DNA of 35,001 nucleotides from Sphingomonas sp. 28-63-12. Lineage in GTDB: Bacteria > Pseudomonadota > Alphaproteobacteria > Sphingomonadales > Sphingomonadaceae. Shown piece by piece: positions 23,324 to 31,505 of this stretch. The notes under the pieces were generated by a model, which searched no databases, was not told the DNA's origin, and saw only the letters and a program-made list of their open reading frames with translations. Location of the stretch: NCBI GenBank assembly GCA_002281535.1, contig NCGD01000027.1, forward strand, positions 1-35,001, in the 5' to 3' direction. Both the position numbers and the translations under genes were made by a program. How positions within the stretch are numbered: position 1 is the first letter of the stretch; every line of letters starts with the position of its first letter.

Positions 23324-24235
23324 ATGGCGACCTATCTGCCCACCCTGAAACAGCTGCAATATCTGGTTTCGTTGCAGGAACACGGCCATTTCGGCCGGGC
23401 AGCGGAGGCGTGCTTCGTGACCCAATCGACGCTGTCGGCGGGGCTGCGCGAGCTGGAGACGTTGATCGGGGTGACGCTGGTGGAGCGCACCCGCCGCGTC
23501 GTGCGCTTTACGCCGCTGGGCGACCGGATCGCCGACAAGGCGCGCCGGGTGCTGCGCGAAGCCGATGAGCTGGGCGATCTGGCACGCGCGGCCGGGCGCC
23601 CCTTGTCGGGCGAGATGCGGATGAGCGTGATCCCGACCATCGCGCCGTTCATGCTGCCGCGAATCCTGCCGCGGCTGCGCACTGATTATCCCGACCTCAA
23701 ACTCTATCTGCGCGAGGAGCCCAGCGGCGCCGCGTGCGAGGGGCTGCACAATGGCCGCACCGATTGCGTGCTGCTGGCGCTGCCCTATGCCTGTGGCGAG
23801 GTTTCCTCGCAGGCCCTGTTCGACGATCGGCTGTTCGTTGCCTTTCCCGATGGCGAATATGACCCCTGCCCGGCCAGCATCCGCGCTGCCGATATCGATG
23901 AGCGGCGGCTGTTGCTGTTAGAAGACGGGCATTGCCTGAAGGATCATGCGCTTTCCGCCTGCAACCGCCCGGAAATGCGCGCCGAAGCGACGATGCTCGG
24001 CACGTCGTTGCACACCATCGTCCAGATGGTCGATAACGGCCTGGGCGTGACGATGCTGCCCGAAATGGCGATCACCGCCGGCATTTTGGAGCATACCAAC
24101 ATCATCGCCCGGCCGTTGGAGGCCGATAATCCGGTGCGCGGCATTGCACTGGTATGGCGCCGTGCCTCGCCGCGGGAGAAGGATTTCCAGCTGCTCTCGC
24201 AAGTCCTGGCCGACGTCCGTTCGGTGCCGCGCTGA
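23324..24235 (+). CDS. oxyR: Peroxide-sensing LysR regulator OxyR
   Basis: The 303-residue LysR-type protein has an N-terminal helix-turn-helix (LQYLVSLQEHGHFGRAAEAC then FVTQSTLSAGLRELE) and an effector domain with the OxyR redox pair Cys204 and Cys213 in EDGHCLKDHALSAC, nine residues apart as in E. coli. Peroxide forms a disulfide here and turns the protein into an activator of ahpC, catalase and related genes. Divergence from ahpC is typical. The ribosome binding site (GGAACGA) is weak, in keeping with a regulator. Confidence 0.95.
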   Translation: MATYLPTLKQLQYLVSLQEHGHFGRAAEACFVTQSTLSAGLRELETLIGVTLVERTRRVVRFTPLGDRIADKARRVLREADELGDLARAAGRPLSGEMRMSVIPTIAPFMLPRILPRLRTDYPDLKLYLREEPSGAACEGLHNGRTDCVLLALPYACGEVSSQALFDDRLFVAFPDGEYDPCPASIRAADIDERRLLLLEDGHCLKDHALSACNRPEMRAEATMLGTSLHTIVQMVDNGLGVTMLPEMAITAGILEHTNIIARPLEADNPVRGIALVWRRASPREKDFQLLSQVLADVRSVPR

Positions 24236-24328
24236 AACATTTTGGCGGTTGAACCGTATGGATAATGCCTGCACCCTAGGCATGCGCCGCGTATCTGGCG
24301 TCCCCGAGGCCCTTTCAAGGAGTACATA

Positions 24329-24967
24329 ATGATCAAACTGAACCCGACGACCCGCTTGATTGCCTGTGCCGCACTGATCTCTGGCGTTTCCAGCTTTGCT
24401 GCCAGCGCCCAAACCACCCCCGTCCCTGCAACTCCCCCTGCTGCCGCACCGACCGCTGCCGCAGAACCAGCGACCCCACCCAATCCAAAGGTTGGCGGCG
24501 CAGAGATGCTGGTAACCAAGAAAATCACCGAAAACGCTGCGGCTGCCCCCAATTTATCGACGCTGGTCACCGCCGTGCAGGCAGCCGGCCTGATCGATAC
24601 GCTGTCCGGAGATGGCCCTTTCACCGTGTTCGCGCCGACCAACGAAGCCTTTGGCCGCCTGGCGCCGGGCACCGTCGATACGCTGCTGAAGCCCGAGAAC
24701 AAGGCGACGCTCACCAAGATCCTGACCTATCATGTTGTGCCCGGCACGATCACGCTCGCGCAGATTCGTGATCAGGTCAAAGCCGGCGGTGGCAAGGCCA
24801 CCTATACCACCGTCGAAGGCGAACCGCTGGTGATCGAGATTGCCAATGGCGCGATCAGCATCACCGATGTCGGCGGCAACAAAAGCTATATCGAAACCCC
24901 GGATGTTCGCCAGAGCAACGGCATGGTGCATGTGATCAACGGCGTGCTCATCCCGAAGCTCAGCTGA
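24329..24967 (+). CDS. Secreted fasciclin-domain protein
   Basis: The 212-residue protein has a signal peptide ending near residue 29 (SFAASAQ), a proline/alanine-rich linker to about 55, and one fasciclin (FAS1) domain: NLSTLVTAVQAAGLIDTL, GPFTVFAPTNEAFGRL, LTKILTYHVVPGT and the final SNGMVHVINGVLIP. FAS1 domains mediate adhesion and are common single-domain surface proteins in sphingomonads. The start has AAGGAGT six bases upstream. A hairpin with a short T-rich end follows the gene (24975-25000). Confidence 0.92.
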   Translation: MIKLNPTTRLIACAALISGVSSFAASAQTTPVPATPPAAAPTAAAEPATPPNPKVGGAEMLVTKKITENAAAAPNLSTLVTAVQAAGLIDTLSGDGPFTVFAPTNEAFGRLAPGTVDTLLKPENKATLTKILTYHVVPGTITLAQIRDQVKAGGGKATYTTVEGEPLVIEIANGAISITDVGGNKSYIETPDVRQSNGMVHVINGVLIPKLS

Positions 24968-24974
24968 TCAACCC

Positions 24975-25000
24975 GCTCGCCAGGATCGGGCGAGCAATTT
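24975..25000 (+). terminator. Probable terminator after the fasciclin gene
   Basis: GCTCGCC (24975-24981) pairs with GGCGAGC (24989-24995) across a seven-base loop, followed by AATTT. It lies eight bases after the stop; the T-run is short, so the strength is uncertain. Confidence 0.6.
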
Positions 25001-25041
25001 CCGCTGAATCAATATCCGCTGAATCAATATCCGCTGAATCA
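25001..25041. repeat. 15-bp tandem repeat overlapping the moaE stop
   Basis: CCGCTGAATCAATAT occurs at 25001-25015 and 25016-25030, with a third, 11-base copy (CCGCTGAATCA) at 25031-25041. The last copy contains the TGA stop codon of moaE on the minus strand, so each unit brings an extra in-phase TGA. Confidence 0.85.
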
Positions 25042-25500
25042 GGGCCGCGTCGATCCCGGCGCGGCCCGCCAGCGGTCTGCTGCGGCGTGATCGCTTCCCC
25101 GCGCTTCAACCCAGCGGGCATCGCTGCCGCGCTCTTCGCGTTTCCAGAACGGCGCGTCGGTCTTCAGCCGATCGATCAGAAAAGCGCAGGCATCGAGTGC
25201 CGCGCCCCGATGCGGGGCGGCGGTGGCGACGACCACCACGCGATCTCCCGGCACCATGCGACCCACGCGGTGGATGATCTGCACCGCCAGCAGTGACCAG
25301 CGTTCGGTTGCCTCGATCGCCAGCTTGTCCAGCGCGGCTTCTGTTGCGCCCGGATAATGTTCCAGCTCCAGCACCGTCACCCCGTCATCGCCGCGGACCA
25401 GCCCGGCAAAGCTCGCCACGGCGCCGGCGCCCGGCTGCTCGATTGCCGCCAGCACGGCGGCGCTGTCAATCGCGTCGCCCTGAACGCGGATCGTGATCAT
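25039..25500 (-). CDS. moaE: Molybdopterin synthase catalytic subunit MoaE
   Basis: The 153-residue protein has the MoaE core: GAVASFAGLVRG, LELEHYPG, IIHRVGRMVPGDRVVVVATAAPHRGAALDA (split over about residues 75-105) and the catalytic lysine region LKTDAPFWKRE. It moves sulfur from the MoaD thiocarboxylate to precursor Z to make molybdopterin. It overlaps moaD by four bases (ATGA). About 20 C-terminal residues are extra and low-complexity, ending at a tandem repeat. Confidence 0.92.
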   Translation of the reverse strand: MITIRVQGDAIDSAAVLAAIEQPGAGAVASFAGLVRGDDGVTVLELEHYPGATEAALDKLAIEATERWSLLAVQIIHRVGRMVPGDRVVVVATAAPHRGAALDACAFLIDRLKTDAPFWKREERGSDARWVEARGSDHAAADRWRAAPGSTRP

Positions 25501-25754
25501 CCGCCCGTGACCGGCGGAAAAATCGCGATCTCGCGCGCGCCCGCAATCGGGCTGTCGAGCGGCCCGAACCGCTGATCGATCGCTGCCCGCAACCGGCTGC
25601 GATCGGCAAATGCAGCGGCGTGGCCAGGGCTTTTCGAGGATAGCCAGTCGATCAGATCAGCCACCGTTGCCAGCCCGGCCGGCGGCGACACCGATTCATG
25701 GCCATGGCCGACCTGTTCGCGCACCCAGGCGAAATAGAGCATCTCGATCGCCAT
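25497..25754 (-). CDS. moaD: Molybdopterin synthase sulfur-carrier subunit MoaD
   Basis: The 85-residue ubiquitin-like protein ends in PPVTGG; the C-terminal Gly-Gly is adenylated and thiocarboxylated by MoeB, then donates sulfur in the MoaE active site. The start of the protein (IEMLYFAWVREQVG) is the usual MoaD beginning. It follows pgsA by four bases and overlaps moaE by four, so all three form one operon. Confidence 0.92.
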   Translation of the reverse strand: MAIEMLYFAWVREQVGHGHESVSPPAGLATVADLIDWLSSKSPGHAAAFADRSRLRAAIDQRFGPLDSPIAGAREIAIFPPVTGG

Positions 25755-25758
25755 GCCC

Positions 25759-26310
25759 TCAATCCATATGCTTCAGGCCGACGCGCAGATAATCCCAGCC
25801 AGTGATGACCGTCAGGCCGGCAGCAACCCACAGCGCGACCAGACTGGTCAGCTTGATCCAAGCGACATCCGGCATGGCGCCGCCCAGAATCAGGCCGCCA
25901 AAGGCGATGAGTTGCAAAGTCGTCTTCCACTTGGCGAGTTGCGACACCGGCACCGACACGCGCAACTGCGCCATGAATTCGCGCAAGCCCGACACGGCGA
26001 TCTCGCGCAGCAGGATTACCAGCGCGGCGACCTTGTGTAGCCCGGCGATATCGCCGGTACCGACCAGCAGCAAAATGACGGCCGCGATCATGATTTTGTC
26101 GGCGATCGGATCCAGAAACACGCCGAGCTTCGAGACCGTCCCCTGCGCGCGCGCCAGATAGCCGTCGAAATAATCGGTGATGCCCATCAGGCAGTACAGA
26201 CCAAAGCCGATCGCATAGCCGAGGCGCCAATCGGGCCACCACAAAAAGGCAGCGAGCAAGGGCACGGCAAGGATCCGCGACAGGGTCAACAAATTGGGCA
26301 ACGTCAACAT
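25759..26310 (-). CDS. pgsA: CDP-diacylglycerol-glycerol-3-phosphate 3-phosphatidyltransferase
   Basis: The 183-residue membrane enzyme has a perfect CDP-alcohol phosphotransferase motif: D46-x2-D49-G50-x2-A53-R54-x8-G63-x3-D67-x3-D71. Six hydrophobic segments are visible. It makes phosphatidylglycerol phosphate, the precursor of phosphatidylglycerol and cardiolipin. I start at the ATG at 26310 (MLTLPNLLTLSR), the usual PgsA start; an in-frame TTG at 26346 would add 12 residues. It is the first gene of pgsA-moaD-moaE and diverges from the MFS transporter gene. Confidence 0.93.
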   Translation of the reverse strand: MLTLPNLLTLSRILAVPLLAAFLWWPDWRLGYAIGFGLYCLMGITDYFDGYLARAQGTVSKLGVFLDPIADKIMIAAVILLLVGTGDIAGLHKVAALVILLREIAVSGLREFMAQLRVSVPVSQLAKWKTTLQLIAFGGLILGGAMPDVAWIKLTSLVALWVAAGLTVITGWDYLRVGLKHMD

Positions 26311-26447
26311 CGCGGGCCGCTCTACGCCTGTCGGGCGCTGGCGCAAACCCCATGCGGCAAGACCCCAATGATTATCCGATTGCCGGTTTCCGCGTGGCTC
26401 GGCTATGGCCGTGCCGCAGTCTTGCCATTTTGAGGTACGGTTTTTCC

Positions 26448-27761
26448 ATGTTGAATGCGCTCGGGCTACTTAAAAAGCGCCGATTCCTGCCCCTTTTCGT
26501 GACCCAGTTCCTCGGCGCCTTCAATGACAACCTGTTCAAGACCGCAATGGTGCTGTTCGCGACCTACCAGATTTACAACGATCCCAGGATCGAACAGAAT
26601 TTCAACGCCCTCGCCACGGCCATCGGCATCCTCCCTTTTTTCCTGCTATCAGCTCTGTCCGGGCAGCTCGCCGATACGCACGATAAAGCCAAGATCATCC
26701 GGATCGTGAAGACGGCTGAAATCGTCATCATGATCATCGGCTCGGCCGGCCTGCTGCTTGCCCATGGCGGCTACACCACACCCGGTCTCGCTATGATGCT
26801 CGTCGCCGTGCTCGGCCTTGGCATCCATTCGGCGTTTTTCGGGCCGATCAAATATGCGATCCTGCCGCAGCATCTTCATGAGGATGAAGTGCTCGGCGGC
26901 ACCGGCCTGATCGAATCGGCCACCTATCTGGCAATCCTCGCGGGCACTGTTGTCGCCGGGATACTCGCCACGCGCCCGGCCGAGGCGACCGTAATCACCG
27001 TGTTGGCGGTGGCGCTGGTTGGCTGGGCAACAGCACTGCTGGTGCCGCCCGCGCTGCGGGCAGGGCCGGAGCTCAAGGTCAATTACAACCCCTTCACCTC
27101 ATCCTGGCGGGTGATCAGCGCGACGATGCACATTCCTCGGCTGTTCCTGACGATCTGCGCGATCAGCTTTTTCTGGTCGATGGGGGCGGTGTTGATCATC
27201 ATCTTCCCGCCACTGGTGAAAAATGTACTCACCTCCGACGAGGGCGTATCGACTTTCGTGATCGCGCTGTTTTCTGTTGGCGTGGCGGTGGGATCAGTGG
27301 CGATCAATGCGCTGCTCAAGGGGCATACATCGGCGCGCTACGGCCCCGGCTCCGTCATGGCGATGGGCGGTTTCGTGGTGATATTTTCGATTCTGTGTCA
27401 CAATTGGGTGCCCGCGCCGGCGGGCACCCTGTATGATCTGACCACCTTCATGGAACTGCCGCACGGCCTGATGGTCGTGGCTGCGCTCATCGCGATTGCG
27501 GTGACGGGGGGCATGTTCGTGGTGCCGCTCTATGCCTTTTTGACGACGACGGTGACCAAGGACCAGACGGCCCGCACCGTCGCGGCCAATAATGTCGTCA
27601 ATTCCGGGGCGATGGTGGTCGGTGCGCTGGGTGTGCAGGGCCTTGCGCTCGCCGGCGTCGGCCCGGGCGACATGCTACTGGTGGTCGCCGCGATGTGCCC
27701 GGTATCAGCGTGGCTCGCCTACAAGCTGCATCTTGCCTGCGACGAACGCCCCACCGCCTGA
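26448..27761 (+). CDS. MFS transporter, LplT (lysophospholipid)-like
   Basis: The 437-residue protein has about 12 membrane segments and starts with the LplT-type sequence LPLFVTQFLGAFNDNLFKTA. The loop LADTHDKAKIIRIVK after the second segment is the major-facilitator signature. LplT flips lysophospholipids inward for reacylation; in some bacteria a homologue is fused to acyltransferase domains, which are absent here. Location opposite pgsA supports a phospholipid role. I chose the ATG at 26448 (GAGGTACGG upstream), since residues before it do not look like a transporter start. Confidence 0.85.
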   Translation: MLNALGLLKKRRFLPLFVTQFLGAFNDNLFKTAMVLFATYQIYNDPRIEQNFNALATAIGILPFFLLSALSGQLADTHDKAKIIRIVKTAEIVIMIIGSAGLLLAHGGYTTPGLAMMLVAVLGLGIHSAFFGPIKYAILPQHLHEDEVLGGTGLIESATYLAILAGTVVAGILATRPAEATVITVLAVALVGWATALLVPPALRAGPELKVNYNPFTSSWRVISATMHIPRLFLTICAISFFWSMGAVLIIIFPPLVKNVLTSDEGVSTFVIALFSVGVAVGSVAINALLKGHTSARYGPGSVMAMGGFVVIFSILCHNWVPAPAGTLYDLTTFMELPHGLMVVAALIAIAVTGGMFVVPLYAFLTTTVTKDQTARTVAANNVVNSGAMVVGALGVQGLALAGVGPGDMLLVVAAMCPVSAWLAYKLHLACDERPTA

Positions 27762-27791
27762 CAGCCTGACAGCGGCGGACGGCGCGATCGC

Positions 27792-27986
27792 TTAAAAAAT
27801 CAGTGTGTAGATGCAGATGAAAAAGGCAGTGAAGCTGAGAGCAAACAGCTTCAGCTCATCCTCCCCCTTTGCTGTTTTGGCCGGCGCGATCGGCACGGCG
27901 CGCGCCAACGCGGGGCGCCCCGACGTCATCATGCGGCGAATCGGGTGGCCATGGGCCGGGGCGGATGCTGAGCTGCTGTGTGCCAT
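27792..27986 (-). CDS. Small protein with C-terminal membrane segment, 64 aa
   Basis: The protein has a basic, soluble N-terminal half and one hydrophobic C-terminal segment (LKLFALSFTAFFICIYTLIF). A tail-anchored small membrane protein of this shape occurs in related bacteria, and the stop lies 30 bp from the converging transporter gene. No good ribosome binding site precedes the ATG, so it might be a chance frame; a 62-residue plus-strand frame over the same DNA lacks any such pattern and seems less likely. No function is known. Confidence 0.45.
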   Translation of the reverse strand: MAHSSSASAPAHGHPIRRMMTSGRPALARAVPIAPAKTAKGEDELKLFALSFTAFFICIYTLIF

Positions 27987-28128
27987 GGCGAGCAGTTAAC
28001 GCGACGTTTACGAAGATCGCCAGCATTCAAAATGGTTAAGCGCTGTGCGGCTTTGGGACAGGCATGATCGGCCCTTCCCCCAGCCTGTAATGAATTGTTT
28101 CCAATCGGCGTTCCCGGGGCAAGCGCCG

Positions 28129-28156
28129 TTGACGCTCTGCGCCACTGTGCTTACCT
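28129..28156 (+). promoter_or_regulatory. Candidate promoter for the two-component operon
   Basis: TTGACG (28129-28134) and TTACCT (28151-28156) are 16 bp apart, 28 bp before the ATG of the response regulator. The -35 element is a five-of-six match; the -10 element is weak. Confidence 0.4.
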
Positions 28157-28183
28157 GCGCGCGATGCAATCCAGCCCCCGGTC

Positions 28184-28894
28184 ATGACCGCGCCAACCAT
28201 CCTTCTCGTCGAAGATGACCCCGCTTTGCGCACGCTGACGACGCGGGCGTTGCAGGAAAATGGTTATAATGTGCGCCCCGCTGCCGCAGCGCCGGAAATG
28301 TGGCTGGCATTCGACCAGGGACCGGTGGATCTGGTGTTGCTCGACATCATGCTGCCCGGGACCAACGGGATCGATCTGTGTCGTTCGCTGCGCCAGCAGA
28401 GCGACGTCCCGATCATCTTCATCAGCGCCAAGGGGAGCGAGACCGACCGCGTCGTCGGGCTCGAGCTTGGCGCGGACGATTATCTGGCCAAGCCGTTCGG
28501 CACGCGCGAGCTGATCGCCCGCGTCCGGGCGGTGTTGCGCCGTCCGGCGCTCGACCGGCGCGACGGCGACGGCGAAGCCAAGACAATCGGCTTTGACGGC
28601 TGGATCGTCGATCTGCCCCGCCGCGAATTGCGATCCCCCAGCGGCGCCAGCGTCGATCTGACCGGGGCCGAATTCGACTTGCTGGTCACCTTGCTCGATC
28701 ACGCCCAACGCGTCATCGCGCGTGAACGGCTGATCGAGCTCTCGCGCAGCCGCCTCGGCGACAGCTCGGATCGCAGCATCGACGTGCTGATCAGCCGGTT
28801 GCGCCGCAAACTTTCCAGCGCCGGGCGCGAGGCGCCGATCATCACGGTGCGCGGCATCGGCTATATGCTCAACGTGCCCGTCGAGCGCCATTGA
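28184..28894 (+). CDS. OmpR-family response regulator
   Basis: The 236-residue protein has a receiver domain (E10/D11/D12, phospho-acceptor Asp54 in VLLDIMLPG, ISAKG, and Lys in AKPFGTREL) and a winged-helix domain with the recognition segment DRSIDVLISRLRRKL and ITVRGIGYML. It is the partner of the sensor kinase that overlaps it by four bases. OmpR/EnvZ pairs act in osmotic or envelope adaptation; the signal here is not known. The ribosome binding site is poor. Confidence 0.92.
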   Translation: MTAPTILLVEDDPALRTLTTRALQENGYNVRPAAAAPEMWLAFDQGPVDLVLLDIMLPGTNGIDLCRSLRQQSDVPIIFISAKGSETDRVVGLELGADDYLAKPFGTRELIARVRAVLRRPALDRRDGDGEAKTIGFDGWIVDLPRRELRSPSGASVDLTGAEFDLLVTLLDHAQRVIARERLIELSRSRLGDSSDRSIDVLISRLRRKLSSAGREAPIITVRGIGYMLNVPVERH

Positions 28895-30243
28895 GCCGGT
28901 TCACGCGCGCATCGCCGGGGCTGCTCGGCCAGATCGTCGCGATCCTGCTGCTGACGGTGATCATCGAATTTGGGGTCAGCACCCTGCTTTACGAACGCGC
29001 CAGCCAGTTTTCGGTGCGCGACGACGAAGCGCATCGCCTTGCCGAACATCTTGCGATCAGCCGTCGCCTCGTTTCCGCGCGACCAATTGATCAGCGCAGC
29101 AAAATGGCGGCCGCGCTTACCACCGATCATTATCTGATCCGGTGGACCGCCGCATTGCCGGCCCCGCCCCCGATTGCGCCAGCGATGGATGCGATGCGGC
29201 GGCAGGTCCTGATCTGGGAACCGGCGCTGGCCGATGCCGATCTTCGGTTCAACCTTGCTTCACCGGGGCGCGAATCGGTGGTGACGGGCGGGCTGCAGCT
29301 TGCCGATCATAGCTGGCTCTATTTTCGCACCCGTGCGCCTATCGCCGAGCTTAATCTGGCGACCGAGCGGATATTGCTGGCGCTTGCCCCGGCTATCGCA
29401 TTGGTCCTGATGGCCGGCCTGCTGATGCAGCGGACATTACAGCCGCTGCGCCGACTGGCCACCGCCGCCGACGAGATGGGCAGCGGCGTCGAAATCCATG
29501 TCGAGGAGGCAGGGCCAACCGATGTCGCCCGCGTCATCCGGGCGTTTAACGGCATGCAGGTCCGCATTCACGGGCTGATCCACGATCGAACCCAGGCGCT
29601 GTTTGCCGTTGGCCATGACCTGCGCACGCCGCTGTCGCGACTGAAACTGCGAGCGGATGCGGTTGGTGAGCAACCGGTCCGCAACGCCATTCGCGCCGAT
29701 ATTGACGAGATGGAAGCGATGGTTGCCTCGCTGCTCGCCTATCTTGGCGGCGACGAAAACCCCGAAGCGCCCTCACGCGTCGACCTGGCCGTTCATTGCG
29801 CGACCATTGCCGACGACGCGATCGATCACGGCGGCAAGGTCATCTATGTCGGCCCCGATCATCTCGACGCCACGATCAGGCGATCCGGGTTCAAGCGCGC
29901 CATCACCAATTTGGTCGATAACGGCCGACATCATGGATCGACCGTGGTGCTGACGCTTGAGGAAAAGGGCGACACCATCCGGGTGTATGTCGACGATGAC
30001 GGGCCGGGCATTCCGCCCGACAAGCTTGCCGATGTGCTGAAGCCGTTCGTGCGGCTCGATACGGCACGCCAGCGCGACACGATCGGCTTCGGGTTGGGGC
30101 TGGCCATCGTCCTGCGCGCCGTGGAGCATGAGGGCGGACAGCTGACGCTGTCGAACCGGTCCGAGGGCGGGCTCCGCGCCGAGATCTGCCTGCCAAAAAG
30201 CCAGACGGTTATGCCGCTACCACAAGGCTCTTCAGCGCAATAG
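28891..30243 (+). CDS. EnvZ-like sensor histidine kinase
   Basis: The 450-residue kinase has two membrane segments (about residues 11-32 and 162-180) enclosing a periplasmic domain of about 130 residues, a HAMP region ([17 protein letters not shown]), the phospho-acceptor motif [18 protein letters not shown], and an ATPase domain ([30 protein letters not shown]). The architecture is that of EnvZ. The start is TTG at 28891, overlapping the TGA of the regulator gene, so translation is coupled. The last 35 bases overlap the end of the oppositely oriented flavoprotein gene. Confidence 0.92.
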   Translation: MSRFTRASPGLLGQIVAILLLTVIIEFGVSTLLYERASQFSVRDDEAHRLAEHLAISRRLVSARPIDQRSKMAAALTTDHYLIRWTAALPAPPPIAPAMDAMRRQVLIWEPALADADLRFNLASPGRESVVTGGLQLADHSWLYFRTRAPIAELNLATERILLALAPAIALVLMAGLLMQRTLQPLRRLATAADEMGSGVEIHVEEAGPTDVARVIRAFNGMQVRIHGLIHDRTQALFAVGHDLRTPLSRLKLRADAVGEQPVRNAIRADIDEMEAMVASLLAYLGGDENPEAPSRVDLAVHCATIADDAIDHGGKVIYVGPDHLDATIRRSGFKRAITNLVDNGRHHGSTVVLTLEEKGDTIRVYVDDDGPGIPPDKLADVLKPFVRLDTARQRDTIGFGLGLAIVLRAVEHEGGQLTLSNRSEGGLRAEICLPKSQTVMPLPQGSSAQ

Positions 30244-31441
30244 CCGGATCGGCGAGCTGCGCCAGATCGGGCGACAGCCCGCCGGCGACCAGTGCCCGGC
30301 CACCGACATAGTCCTTGACCATGTTGACGCAATCGAGCGCGATCACCCGACCGCCCCGAAGGTACACCACCGAAAAGCTGCGCGTGGCCGGATCACCGCG
30401 CAGCACCATGTCGTCATGGCCGGTCGACAGGCCAACTGTCTGCAATTTGATATCATATTGATTTGACCAGAACCACGGCACGGCGTCGTAATGATCGGCC
30501 GCGCCCATGATCGTCTTGGCCGTAATCGTCGCCTGATCATTGGCATTCTGGACCGATTCAAGCCGGATCACCGCGCCATCGGCGTAGCGATTGGCGTGCG
30601 CGGCACAATCGCCGATCGCAAAGACATCGGCCAGGCTGGTGCGGCACTGCCCGTCGACCAGCACGCCATTGCCGCCAGCCGCCCCAGCCGCCAGCAGCGG
30701 TGCGACCGCCGGGATGATGCCAATCCCGACCACGACCATCTCACAGGCCACGACCTCACCGTCCGCCAGCCGGACGCCGGTTGCCCGGCCATCGACCGTC
30801 TCGATCGCCTCGACCATCGCCCCGAGCCGGACGTCCACCCCGTGCGCGCGGTGCTCGGCTTCAAAGAAGCGCGACAAGGGCTCGCCGGCGACCCGCGCCA
30901 GTACCCGGTCGAGCGCCTCAATCACCGTTACCTGCTTGCCCAGCTTGGTCAGCACCGCCGCCGCTTCGAGCCCAATATAGCCACCGCCAACCACGGCGAC
31001 ACGCGAGACGGCCGGGAGTTCGACCACCATCCGGTCGACATCGGCGCGGTTGCGGACATAGTGAACGCCGGTCGCATCGGCACCGGCACAGCTGAGCCGG
31101 CGCGGCGCGCCCCCGGTTGCCCAGATCACCTTGCCATAACGAATCGATTGGCCGTCCTCAGTCGTCAGGCGATGCTCTTCCGGCGATACCGCCACCACCC
31201 GTGTGCTCATGCGAAAATCAATCCGGCGTTCGGCCCAAAATATCGCCGGCCGGATCAGCAGCCGTTCGAACGGCTTGTCGCCAGCGAGATAATCCTTGGA
31301 AAGCGGTGGTCGCTCATAGGGCAGCTCCGGTTCATCGCCGACGATCGTAATCGCGCCGTCAAAGCCCTGCTGCCGAAGCGCGATCGCCGCCTGCGCGCCG
31401 CCGTGACCCGCGCCGACAATTACCACATCGACTTGATCCAC
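30209..31441 (-). CDS. FAD-dependent NAD(P)H-ferredoxin (rubredoxin)-type reductase
   Basis: The 410-residue protein has an FAD-binding motif [13 protein letters not shown] at 7-19, the [12 protein letters not shown] segment (41-52) typical of ferredoxin, putidaredoxin and rubredoxin reductases, an NAD(P)H-binding motif [14 protein letters not shown] at 148-161, and [12 protein letters not shown] (FAD) near residue 275. It would pass electrons from NAD(P)H to a small iron-sulfur protein that serves an oxygenase or P450; none of those partners lies nearby. The start is GTG at 31441, with GGGGGA upstream. The gene overlaps the sensor kinase tail-to-tail by 35 bp. Confidence 0.88.
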   Translation of the reverse strand: MDQVDVVIVGAGHGGAQAAIALRQQGFDGAITIVGDEPELPYERPPLSKDYLAGDKPFERLLIRPAIFWAERRIDFRMSTRVVAVSPEEHRLTTEDGQSIRYGKVIWATGGAPRRLSCAGADATGVHYVRNRADVDRMVVELPAVSRVAVVGGGYIGLEAAAVLTKLGKQVTVIEALDRVLARVAGEPLSRFFEAEHRAHGVDVRLGAMVEAIETVDGRATGVRLADGEVVACEMVVVGIGIIPAVAPLLAAGAAGGNGVLVDGQCRTSLADVFAIGDCAAHANRYADGAVIRLESVQNANDQATITAKTIMGAADHYDAVPWFWSNQYDIKLQTVGLSTGHDDMVLRGDPATRSFSVVYLRGGRVIALDCVNMVKDYVGGRALVAGGLSPDLAQLADPAIALKSLVVAA

Positions 31442-31477
31442 GTGCCATCCCCCGATTGATTTCGTTCGCTGCTATCC

Positions 31478-31502
31478 GGGTTTGCGATCGCAATCGCAAC
31501 CC
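31478..31502. promoter_or_regulatory. Hairpin between the HprK-like and flavoprotein genes
   Basis: GGGTT-T-GCGA pairs with TCGC-AACCC around a six-base loop with one bulged T. There is no T-run on the minus strand. It may be a weak end for the hprK-like message or a regulatory structure. Confidence 0.3.
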
Positions 31503-31505
31503 GCG

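Noticed and set aside
30491-31459. 322-codon plus-strand frame opposite the flavoprotein gene
   Set aside because: It lacks motifs; the minus strand has intact FAD and NAD(P)H motifs.
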